From: Schistosoma haematobium | Lineage: Eukaryota > Platyhelminthes > Trematoda > Strigeidida > Schistosomatidae | Direction of reading: 5' to 3' | DNA: 64,000 bases | Assembly (NCBI RefSeq): GCF_000699445.3 | Contig: NC_067196.1 | Location: 39,204,616-39,268,615, forward strand | In this document: one piece after another, positions 24,161-33,475 of the stretch | Layout: every line of letters starts with the position of its first letter | Position numbering within the stretch: the first letter of the stretch is position 1 | Translations under genes and position numbers: made by a program | Notes under the pieces: model-generated | Database searches by the model: none | What the model was told of the DNA's origin: nothing | The model's input: only the letters and a program-made list of their open reading frames with translations

Positions 24161-24825
24161 CAGTTCGAATGGCTTCTTCCTAAGGTTTTACTCATTAACT
24201 ATTTCGAACTTTAGTTCCAACATAAACTTTTTAATGCATGTCATCTAGCTGATAGGTTCTCAGTAGGACAAAATGAACTTCACCATTTCCAACGTTAACT
24301 TCTATTCAACTATATTAAAATTCATGGCTAAGAGGCTATATCAAGACAGTCAGCTAAGGATGTAAACACGCAGACAGCGGTCGATCAACAACAGTCATAT
24401 ACTTTTTCACACATAATCTTAATTTCATCTTTAACAAGAAACACATATATTCGACAAAATAACAAGATTTATGACCACCCATATAGATTTCCATTAACTA
24501 AATTCACAATCGTCATTTGACACATTCTAATTGATATTATACTATTTAAAAAAGAAAAACTAAGAAATAAGCAGAATAAATAAAAAGTCAGAGAAAAATG
24601 AAAAACAAGAAAGTGACAGTTACTAACTTGTATAAATAACATAAGTATATACATAGAGAATTCCACTTCACTTCTATCTATCGAACAATGTTCATAATCG
24701 TTACGTTATTATGAAATAAAATGTATGTGAAATTGTCACAGTAAAATGAGTAAATATTGTATTTAAATATAAAATGATAAAAAGTTAAATTATTTTTTTA
24801 TCCAGCCAGTTTAACTAATTCAATT
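24161..24825. other. Intergenic, nothing recognised
   Basis: AT-rich sequence with short A and T tracts. Confidence 0.5.
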
Positions 24826-24828
24826 TAA

Positions 24829-25268
24829 ATAGTTGAAATCATGAGTTAATTGAAGCTAGACCATCATGGAAAATCTGGAATCACTGGACGGCCGTTTTGT
24901 CCCAGTATAGGACTCCTCAGCAGTGCGCATCCACAATCCCGCCTCCTACAACGTTTGAACCCAGGACCTATCAGTCTCGCGCGTGAGCGCTTAACCATTA
25001 GACCACTGAGCCGGCATTCAACGGTGTTAATGTTTAACTCCAATTAGTCCAAGCAGTTGCGCCACCGTACACCATTGTCTTCAGTGAGTTGATATCTCAC
25101 AACAGACCTGGTTGAACTCCACTGGTTACGGCTTCTCACTAGAACTCCAGGAAATGCCTCTTGAAGTCAGTCACTAGGACGAAAAGACCGTCCAGTGTTT
25201 CCAGATTTTCCATGGTGGTCTAGCTTCAACTGACTCATGATTTCAACTATTGAAATTTCTAAAAATCT
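24829..25268 (-). repeat. SINE family S1, composite copy with two ribozyme ends
   Basis: A full minus-strand S1 unit (24829-25130) has a well-kept tRNA-like head (box A GGCTCAGTGGTCTAATGG, box B GGTTCAAACG) and a hammerhead with intact stem I, CTGAGGA (24914-24920) and helix II. The catalytic GAAAC reads AAAAC, losing G12. At 25170-25240 follows the 3' half of a second S1 ribozyme in plus orientation (GGACGAAAAGACCGTC, then CAGTG). The two outer ends (ATAGTTGAAATCATGAGT and its inverse) therefore form terminal inverted repeats. Confidence 0.8.
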
Positions 25269-25967
25269 CCACAAAACCCCTTCTGATAATTCAACTTACT
25301 TTTTAACTACTTTCCCCTTACTTTCCCTATTTAAAAATATCTACATAAAGATGTTATTATTTTTTAAAAGAGAAATATTGGTACTTTTATCAGTTCTTAT
25401 ATGATTATCGTTTATTTCAACCATTCATGTATAGTTTTCAAAGGTTAATTGGTATACGTTGAGTGTGTTTGTTTGCTTTCATCACTGACTGTTGCTTTTA
25501 GGATTTGAATTTTTACACCAAATGTCGATTGTAAAGACGAAAACAAAATAACCCTTAATGAAAAAAAGACCTCATTATCGTTTATATTTTTACAGGATAT
25601 TTTTTTGTTCTGAAAGACTAAAACAACACAAATATGGTAGTATGTTCCATGTTACTTGAAAAACACACACATAACTCAGTATTTCAGATAAAATAAATCA
25701 ATTATTTTTTTGGTCTCGCAGCTTCGTGGAAAACTTAACAATCTCCACAACCCCTAAACTGATAAATCAATAATTATTTATCATCAAAGTTTGTTTGAAT
25801 TTACGGAAATTTGTAACCATGTACAAAAATTGAATAAAGAAATTCTGTGTACACTGATAGTGTGCACATTCATGTTTATTTATTTTTATTCAAAATATAT
25901 GTTATAAAGTTGTAGAATAAAAATTTTTATATCCTGGCTATCAATTTATATAACTCAGATTGTAGCT
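25269..25967. other. Intergenic AT-rich sequence
   Basis: Contains short isolated phrases of the S1 flank (CAATCTCCACAACCCC near 25738). Nothing else recognised. Confidence 0.45.
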
Positions 25968-27850
25968 TATCTAAGGTTACTACCGGTTCCAAGTTCTGAT
26001 AAAGGAGGAGGGTTGAACATGGGATAAGCAGCTTTATCCCACAGAAAACGACTTTGCTAAAAAAACGCTGACCAGAAAAAGTAATTGAAACTGTTTAAAT
26101 TTTACCCTCCGAGTTGAAGGATCTTCTTTCAGAAGAATTATGATGCCTCATGATGAAAGCTAAGATTTTTTAAAAGTTAAGAAGTCGATGCTAAGTCTAA
26201 CAACCAATGCGGCGATTATTGTAGGCAAATGGAACGTCCATATAATGCATGAGATCCGGAAAAAATGAGGAGATACAAGTTGACGGTTCTCGGAAGCAGT
26301 AAAACCCATCAGATCCTATCTAGACAGAAAAGATTACATTCTGGAGAGATGATACTGTACTCAGATCACGAACAAAAAATGGTCCATACACTCAGAGAAT
26401 TGATCTGATGCTGTTCAAGCAAACACGAAATGCACTTACAGGATGGGAATCTCACGGATCCAGAATCATCAAAGTACCCTTTTGTTAAAACGCTCGGTCC
26501 TACTTCGTCTAATTTTATGGCGGTTGGGTTTCCACGTTTACACGTACGAGACGTTAATTTACCTTAGACGAATATCTACACTAGATTCCCTCCCAGTGTC
26601 TATTTTACAGGACGTCAACACAACTCAGATCAAGAACACGTGATTAGCCTGACCACAACGTAAATATATTTCCACACAAAAAACCCGACACAATCCAACA
26701 ATAATAAACAATCAATAATAAGTGAGTCATAATAATAATAAGGATAGGGGAATATATAACTCATCTGACACCTGTCAGACTGTCTACATGTCTGACTAAG
26801 CAGATAACCAATCATTATCATTCTCGCCCATACATCACTTTCAAAGCCAACAAGAAAGGAATCACAGTGAATATTATCCAATGTTATGCACACACCAATG
26901 ATAACAGTGACGACGACAAGGATCGGTTCTATGGAATTCTACAATCAATCATTGCGGACTGCTCAAAAAACGACCTGACCATTCTATTGGGGGACCTAAA
27001 TGCCAAAGTAGGAATGGACAACACTGGATACGAAAATATGATGGGACAACATAGACTGGAAGTAAGGACTGAGAATGGTGACATTAGCAAATTCATGTGC
27101 ATTCAACAAAATGGTTATATATGTCACTGTATTCACACACAAACATAAGCTGCATGGGTCTCGCCGGACCACACTACAGTAAAAAAGTCAGAAGGTCAAT
27201 TGAAGACGTGAGAACCAGGAGAGGAGCTGATATAGCTTCAGATAACCACTATCTGGTGGTTGTCAGAATGAAATGGAAGCTAAAGAAACATTAGACAACT
27301 GGGGAAACAGCATTACAAAGGTTCACCACAGCCTTCAAGTAACTGACAAAACTCAACGAATTCAAGATAGCTCTCAACAGGTTCCAAGCGTCACATTATC
27401 TATTGGAAGAAGATGAAATTACGATGAAGGACAACTGGAAAGAGATCAAAGAAGAACTAACTACAATGTGTCAGTAAGATTTGGGAGGAGGAACAAATGA
27501 TGACTTACAGACTGGAAAGAAGTATATCCCATCAAGATACCAAAGAAAGGAGATCTGAGAGAATGTGAGGATTATAGAAGTACGCACTACAATCAGTATT
27601 GGGAAGAGTTGAATAGATCTCGTCACTTTACATCAACTTACACAACTACAATGTGTTTGACACTGTGGATAGGAGAACCTTATGGAGACCCCTTCATCAT
27701 ACGGAATACATACGATGGACCATATTGCAAAGTCGTGCATAGAGAACAACCAACAGATGCATTCTATCCTGTACACAGCAACAAAAGCAGGTGAAAACAG
27801 ACAGTGTAGCAGCAGATCCTGAAGCAGTAGGCCTCATCATACACAAAAGA
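25968..27850 (+). pseudogene. RTE-clade retrotransposon, decayed copy with 5' region
   Basis: Starts with the element's 5' untranslated phrase (AAAGGAGGAGGGTTG near 26000), also seen inverted at 42.3 kb. The apurinic-type endonuclease follows: WNVHIMHEIRK near 26229, then after an inserted LTR NIIQCYAHTND and the catalytic-loop motif LLGDLNAKVG (26984-27013), then RTRRGADIASD (about 27217). Only scraps of reverse transcriptase remain (VFDTVDRRTLW near 27648, then VGLIIHK near 27820); the catalytic FADD box is gone. Frameshifts and stops are many. This is the only copy here that keeps the endonuclease half. Confidence 0.85.
26483..26837. repeat. Solo LTR nested inside the RTE copy
   Basis: The RTE endonuclease frame is interrupted between the codons for RIIKVPF and KANKKGIT by 355 bp starting TG and ending CA, flanked by CTTT on both sides (26479-26482 and 26838-26841). 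Removing the insert and one CTTT restores the alignment except for one extra base. It differs in sequence from the solo LTRs at 12.3 and 32.7 kb, so a different LTR family is involved. It contains no coding sequence of its own. Confidence 0.75.
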
Positions 27851-28074
27851 AAGTCAGTAAACTTTTTGATACATTTGACTTTGCAGAAAATGTCAAAATT
27901 TTATGTACTTCACTTACTTATCCCAAAGAAAATATGTTTCAGCAAATGATAATATCCTTTTTAATTAATAAATAACTTTGAGACTTATCTTCATATGAAA
28001 CACGAGCAAAATTATTTAATCATTTTTGATCATGTTTGGACTGATTCAATATAAGAAGTGTAGAGACTGATATT

Positions 28075-28375
28075 AGTGACCGAACTTACGTACATTTCGT
28101 ATTCGAATATTTATATATGTTGTGATATGTGTTACTGATGTCGACTGATATAAATGGTATGTATCACTAATCGAAAGTGGAATACCTAAAGACAGAAGGA
28201 TGAGAAGATTAAAGAGAATAAAAACAGAGAGTGATTGAAATGAAAATGAATGAATAATCAAGTCTGAGACAATTGATGAATATTTTACAAATAAAGTATT
28301 TACTGTAGGATTCTCAGGTTTTAACAAGATATTCTGTAATGTTGTATTAAAATACATTTAGTTGCCTCCCTCCCA
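28075..28375. repeat. Dispersed repeat family X, copy adjoining duplication A
   Basis: Resembles 49685-49980 in the same orientation, including the AAGTCTGAGACAATTGATGAATATTTTACAAA region, GGATTCTCAGGTTTTAACAAGATATTCTGTAAT-type phrases and CATTTAGTTGCC. Its last part lies inside the direct repeat described at 28298-28643. Confidence 0.65.
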
Positions 28376-28643
28376 CTAATGTTTTCGTTTACTATATTGT
28401 CTCTCGTCTATTTGTCTTTCAATTATCAAAGTATAGGTTCATTTATTTGAAATAGAAAATTATCACCAATCGAAATAGTTTTATTTAACCAAATACATTT
28501 ACAGTTCAATAGGCATGAGATTATCTTATTATAGCTGATAAAATGATTCAGAAATGTATTAACTAATCTTGTTTTTCATATAACATTGACTTGAAAGACA
28601 CAATTTACGTTCCTTTTCTCCTTTTTTTTAATTAACAGATGTT
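28298..28643. repeat. 346-bp direct repeat, copy A
   Basis: Identical as far as I can read to 29288-29633, exactly 990 bases downstream. It begins with the tail of repeat X and ends at TTAACAGATGTT. Beyond both ends the two copies diverge at once. It lies outside the Penelope-like insertion, so it looks like the original copy. Confidence 0.9.
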
Positions 28644-28989
28644 AGCAACATAATCTCACTTCAGCTTTTATGTACTTCATTTCGTCAGTTTATGATTTAC
28701 ATTATAAAGTTACATTTTATTTGCATATTTTTTTAAAAAATTTATTCTGTTATCGAATAAAGTAACATAAATCATACATTTCTTACAACAAATACATTTT
28801 AGGATATAAATGATTTAAAAGTCACCCAATGTATAATAATATTCATCTGAATTAGTGTACATATACCTTCCAATAATTTGGTAAATTTGAATATTAACTA
28901 ACTACATGATTTTCTAATGTAAAAATAAGTTATGTAATTCTAGATATTAGTGTATTTCATACACATAGTTCCCTTTATTATCTTAAATA
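28644..28989. other. AT-rich sequence between duplication and inverted repeat
   Basis: 346 bases of AT-rich sequence, seen only once in the window; no coding or repeat features recognised. Confidence 0.5.
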
Positions 28990-29287
28990 GAGCAAGAACA
29001 AAGATTGGTGCAGAATAATATGAATTCATTTTATTTCGTTAGGTTCTCATCAGCTGCTTACAACCTAAATTATTTGAAATTCAACATTATTACAGATATT
29101 GACATCTTTATACATAAGAGTGTGATTAAGGATCAATACATGTGTATGATGATGTAGCAAGCAAAGATTCAGATAGAGTTAATGAGCTCATAAAATGTTT
29201 GATTCGAATAAATAAATAAAGTTAGAGAGGGGAAGTTCTGGAACATTGAAATAGTGATTAGAACAATAAATAAGAACTTTCGTCTAA
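28990..29287 (-). repeat. Penelope-like terminal repeat, left copy, with hammerhead
   Basis: About 300 bp, inverted copy of 30397-30697 with only a two-base difference noticed near 29084. On the minus strand, in sense with the reverse transcriptase, it holds a hammerhead core: CTGATGA (29053-29047), GAAA (29037-29034), a helix III hairpin and stem I GCAG/CTGC. Helix II is very weak (one G-C pair). Confidence 0.8.
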
Positions 29288-29633
29288 ATTTACTGTAGGA
29301 TTCTCAGGTTTTAACAAGATATTCTGTAATGTTGTATTAAAATACATTTAGTTGCCTCCCTCCCACTAATGTTTTCGTTTACTATATTGTCTCTCGTCTA
29401 TTTGTCTTTCAATTATCAAAGTATAGGTTCATTTATTTGAAATAGAAAATTATCACCAATCGAAATAGTTTTATTTAACCAAATACATTTACAGTTCAAT
29501 AGGCATGAGATTATCTTATTATAGCTGATAAAATGATTCAGAAATGTATTAACTAATCTTGTTTTTCATATAACATTGACTTGAAAGACACAATTTACGT
29601 TCCTTTTCTCCTTTTTTTTAATTAACAGATGTT
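29288..29633. repeat. 346-bp direct repeat, copy A'
   Basis: Second copy of 28298-28643. It sits between the left terminal repeat and the truncated reverse transcriptase, and the RT frame runs into it on the minus strand for about 23 meaningless codons. Its presence inside the element is unexplained. Confidence 0.9.
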
Positions 29634-30180
29634 CCCACGTCATAACTTCCTCTTCTAGTGTATCGGAAGTACATATTCTTTCTGTTCTGTAAAACAGTGT
29701 TTTGACCAGTGCCTTTTTGTAACTGATTGGACAAAAGCTATTGAAATTAAGATAACTACCATTCCATGTGTCTTTCTTATAAACTGAACGTTGAACTGTA
29801 CCATCTTTTCTTCTTTTCATCGCAATATCGAGAAAATGGAACTTGTTTTCTTTTTCATGTTCCATAGTGAAATGGATATTCGGATGTGCTTCGTTGAAAA
29901 ACTCTAGCAGATTTATTGCTTGTTGTTTATTATTACATACGATGAAGGTATCATCAACATACCTCGAATAATACGTCATTTCATCAATCGCTCGTTTGAG
30001 TTTGGTTCTTTCGAGGTTAGCCATGAAAATATCTGCTAGGACAGGACCTAACGGACTTCCCATCGCTACACCATCGGTTTGTTTGTATATGATATCGTTG
30101 AACTGGAACTGTATACAAAAAGAGACAGTAATAAATCTTTCCTTACCCTGGTAACAATAACCCCCACTCTTTCTATTAAT
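29634..30180 (-). pseudogene. Penelope-like reverse transcriptase, 3'-truncated
   Basis: The minus strand encodes about 140 RT residues in order: QFNDIIYKQTDGVAMGSPLGPVLADIF-type palm start, the catalytic YSRYVDDTF (YVDD at 29961-29950), FHFLDIAM, VYKKDTWNGSYLNFNS and the ALVKTLFYRTERIC block. This pattern is typical of Penelope-like elements and not of RTE or LTR polymerases. The GIY-YIG endonuclease that should follow is absent, because the sequence switches to duplication A' at 29633. A possible 38-base intron (30109-30146, GTAAGG...CAG on the minus strand) lies just before the palm. Upstream coding is not recognised. It is flanked by ~300-bp inverted terminal repeats. Confidence 0.85.
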
Positions 30181-30396
30181 TTGCTCCTATTTATTTATTT
30201 ATTACGTCATTATTGCAACTCTTTCTGAAATATAAATTACATCATATATAACTGATTGATTTCAATTCATATTTTCTTTATTACCATTAATCTATTTTCA
30301 TGAGTTCTAATCATTCGCTGAGATTTTACAAATATATTCTTCTTTTTAATGTCTCAAATTAACTCGGCGCCCAAATATTGTGAAACTATTCGTTCA
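30181..30396. other. Internal AT-rich part of the Penelope-like insertion
   Basis: Lies between the RT remnant and the right terminal repeat; no protein features recognised. Confidence 0.5.
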
Positions 30397-30697
30397 AATT
30401 TAGACGAAAGTTCTTATTTATTGTTCTAATCACTATTTCAATGTTCCAGAACTTCCCCTCTCTAACTTTATTTATTTATTCGAATCAAACATTTTATGAG
30501 CTCATTAACTCTATCTGAATCTTTGCTTGCTACATCATCATACACATGTATTGATCCTTAATCACACTCTTATGTATAAAGATGTCAATATCTGTAATAA
30601 TTTGAATTTCAAATAATTTAGGTTGTAAGCAGCTGATGAGAACCTAACGAAATAAAATGAATTCATATTATTCTGCACCAATCTTTGTTCTTGCTCT
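30397..30697 (+). repeat. Penelope-like terminal repeat, right copy, with hammerhead
   Basis: Inverted partner of 28990-29287. Hammerhead on the plus strand at 30621-30679: stem I GCAG/CTGC (30629-30632 with 30673-30676) plus GGT/ACC (30621-30623 with 30677-30679), CTGATGA 30633-30639, GAAA 30649-30652, helix III of seven pairs and one mismatch (30652-30659 with 30664-30671). Predicted cleavage follows T30672. Helix II is nearly absent. The near identity of the two terminal repeats points to a recent event. Confidence 0.8.
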
Positions 30698-32740
30698 AAT
30701 TAGTGTATTTGTTGAACATGCACATGGATCGTTTAAGTCATTTGAATTGATCATTAACTTCGTGATTTGATCATATTGGGATTTAAGCAAAGACAACTTA
30801 TCTACTTAGAAATAAACGGAACATTTGCAAGCTATTAATTCACACTCCCATTGATATTTATCGGATCGATATTGATTTGAAATAAAAGTCTTTCTATAAA
30901 TTGAATGATATTAATAGAAAGACTTGTGATGTAATCCATTAAGTTGATTGAACATTCGTAAATACATCGTTCATGAATTTTTTCAGGTTTATTGTCACGA
31001 ACACAAAAACTTTAAAAACGTAAAGATTCTGCGTTACCAACTAGTAAGCCTTAACATAGTTAAAACAGTATTTTGATTTTAGTGACTTGTAGATATTGAC
31101 GAAACTTACAGCAGTTCCCAAAAATATATCTGTAAAATGTGAAAGAGTCATAGCATGAAAAGTGATGTATGGAAAATATCATTAATTGAACGTCTCTAGT
31201 TGATAACATGCGACTATCTTTACATGAGCTGTTGTCGATAGTTGACAGCCTGTAAGGTACAAAACAACAAACTCATTAAGACAGACCCATCGATATTATG
31301 CCCAGGAATGTGCCGTTTCTGGCTGAAATTGGACAATAGTTATACTTAAAAGCACTTAACCTTCTGTAAATACCTTACTTATTTCTTCTTATTCAGTATC
31401 CATATTTAGGGGATGATACAGCCTAAAACTAATCTGTAAGTAAATATTCGCTATTTACTTATTTTTCACTGAAATTTTTTATAATCTTATCCTTTTGCCG
31501 TTCCTTTAAATATTGTTCTCACCATTCATTCATTCACTGATTTAACGGACCTTTACAGCTTTTCACTCGAACAAAATGATTTACTATCTTCTGTCTATTA
31601 AGTTAATATTTCACAACACATTCTGTAATAAGTGGATATTATAACCGGATTTAGTATTTTATTTAATTTGTACTTATTGTAAACTATATTTGCACGAGAA
31701 CTACATCGATATATCATTTCAGCCAATCAATAATCAAACATTTGTCCAGCTTTTATCACTATTAACCAAAATACAGTAAATGTCACTGTGCTATTTAGAT
31801 CATGACTAATTTTCTGTACAACTGAGATATTCACATTTACTAATTACTTAATAATAACCACTATCTTGTTTTATTTATCTCTTAAATCAAATCAACAAAA
31901 TTCAACTGAGTATTGACAACGAGATACCCTGATATTGTTTCACATTTACCAATTAATTAGTTCATAACTTTCCGTTTTATAATAAAGGTAAAATAATCGT
32001 TGTATATATACTTCGTTTGTTATCCTGCATTGTTCATCAGAATCGACCAGAATTTCAAGTGGTGTAACGATCAAATATTGATCAATAGTGTATTTACACA
32101 ACCATGTAATAAAGTAGTATGAACGAGAAACATGTTATCGGTGACTGAATGATACTATAAGTCTTTTCAATTGTTTATTCTTTCTCTTATCATAGATTTA
32201 CTATTTTACACTAATTACCTATCAATTTCTGTTACAAATTATTTTACTTCAACAAAATCATGAGCTCATCTCCTCTATAAAATTGAGTATAAATGAAATG
32301 AGATGAGAAAAGTATAAATCACTAATTTAAATAACACGGAATATTTTCAAATTATTTGACTAGTAACTAAGCAGAACAATTTCTAGTTAAATTAGGAAGG
32401 GGGATTTCATTTGAATTCTACTTTCCCAATTAAAATTAATTACTCAAATAATCGGCTTCATTTTACATAATTCGTTTAAAGAATGATATTTACAAGTAGA
32501 TCAGAATAAATTAACTACTACTACTACTCAATTTCTATTAGAAATACATGTAGAAAAATGAGAAAGATTATCAATTCAAACATAATTTTATAAAATTATA
32601 AACAAAACATTAAACGTTTCACAAATTATACTTTAACAATGCATTACTTGTTTATATAGATCAAAATGATAAAGTGTAGGCTGTTGAAAGTTTGAAATCA
32701 TAAACTGACAGATAAATATATTATTCACAAAAAAAGGATA
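30698..32740. other. Intergenic, nothing recognised
   Basis: About 2 kb of AT-rich sequence without repeats shared within the window and without coding signals. Confidence 0.5.
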
Positions 32741-33200
32741 TTTTGGGGCAGAGATCTGACTCCAATTTGATCGTATGAATGAGTGTTATTGAAATATATG
32801 TATATATGTCGCCTATCCTCGTATAAAATCATCGACTTAAATCGTGTTAGTCAATAACGGAATCAAATATGTCGAATAACGAGAATGGACTTTTGAATAT
32901 ATATATTTTGTATATAAAGTGAATGGAATAGAGAGAAGCGAAACGATGAGCAGTGGAGATGGCGGGTAAGCCAACTCCATTTAGTCAAGTGTTAATAATT
33001 ATAGTCACAAAAAATAAGTTACAGACATGTGATGAATAGGATAAGAAATGTACACACACATATGCGCTCATAGTAAAAACGGTGAAGATTGATAAGCGGA
33101 TAATTAACAAGATCAAAATGTGACTCAAGTAGAAAGAATAAAAGGGGCTGTCCGAAAGCTAGAATAAGTTATGTGGGCTTAACGAAATGACCGACATTAC
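32741..33200 (-). repeat. Solo LTR, older relative of the 12.3 kb copy
   Basis: Alignable over its length with 12293-12736 in the same orientation (shared ATCTGACTCCAATT, TTTTGTATATAAAG, AGTTACAGACATGTGATGA, GGGCTGTCCGAAAGC). It is flanked by GATA on both sides (32737-32740 and 33201-33204). The terminal TG and CA have mutated, and substitutions are frequent, so it is older. No coding sequence. Confidence 0.75.
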
Positions 33201-33229
33201 GATATATCATCATTGATACATTAATACAA

Positions 33230-33475
33230 TGGTGGATGGTGGAGAAATTTCGTCGACTGATTGAAGTTAGACATTAACACCGTTGGATGTCGGCTCGGTG
33301 ATCTAGGAGTTTAGCGTTCTCTAGCGAGACTGGTAGGTCCTTGTTTCGCTTCTCGCAAGGCAGGATTGTGGATGCGCACTGCTGAGGAGTCCAATACTAG
33401 GATGAGACGACTGTCCAGTGCTTCCAGGTTTTCCATGGTGGTCTAGCTTCAATTTACTCATGAATTCAGTCATTA
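33230..33475 (+). repeat. SINE family S1 copy with damaged hammerhead
   Basis: Plus-strand unit: 5' phrase ATGGTGGATGGTGG, tRNA-like head (box A GGCTCGGTGATCTAG near 33290), then a hammerhead with stem I GCACTG/CAGTGC, CTGAGGA, helix II GTCC/AGGAT and GACTGTC. The GAAAC reads GAGAC, as in the copy at 16.9 kb, suggesting either a shared inactive subfamily or a repeated CpG-type change. Confidence 0.75.

Noticed and set aside
28298..29633. CRISPR-like or tandem array
   Set aside because: Only two copies of a long unit; a duplication tied to a transposon and not an array. The genome is eukaryotic.
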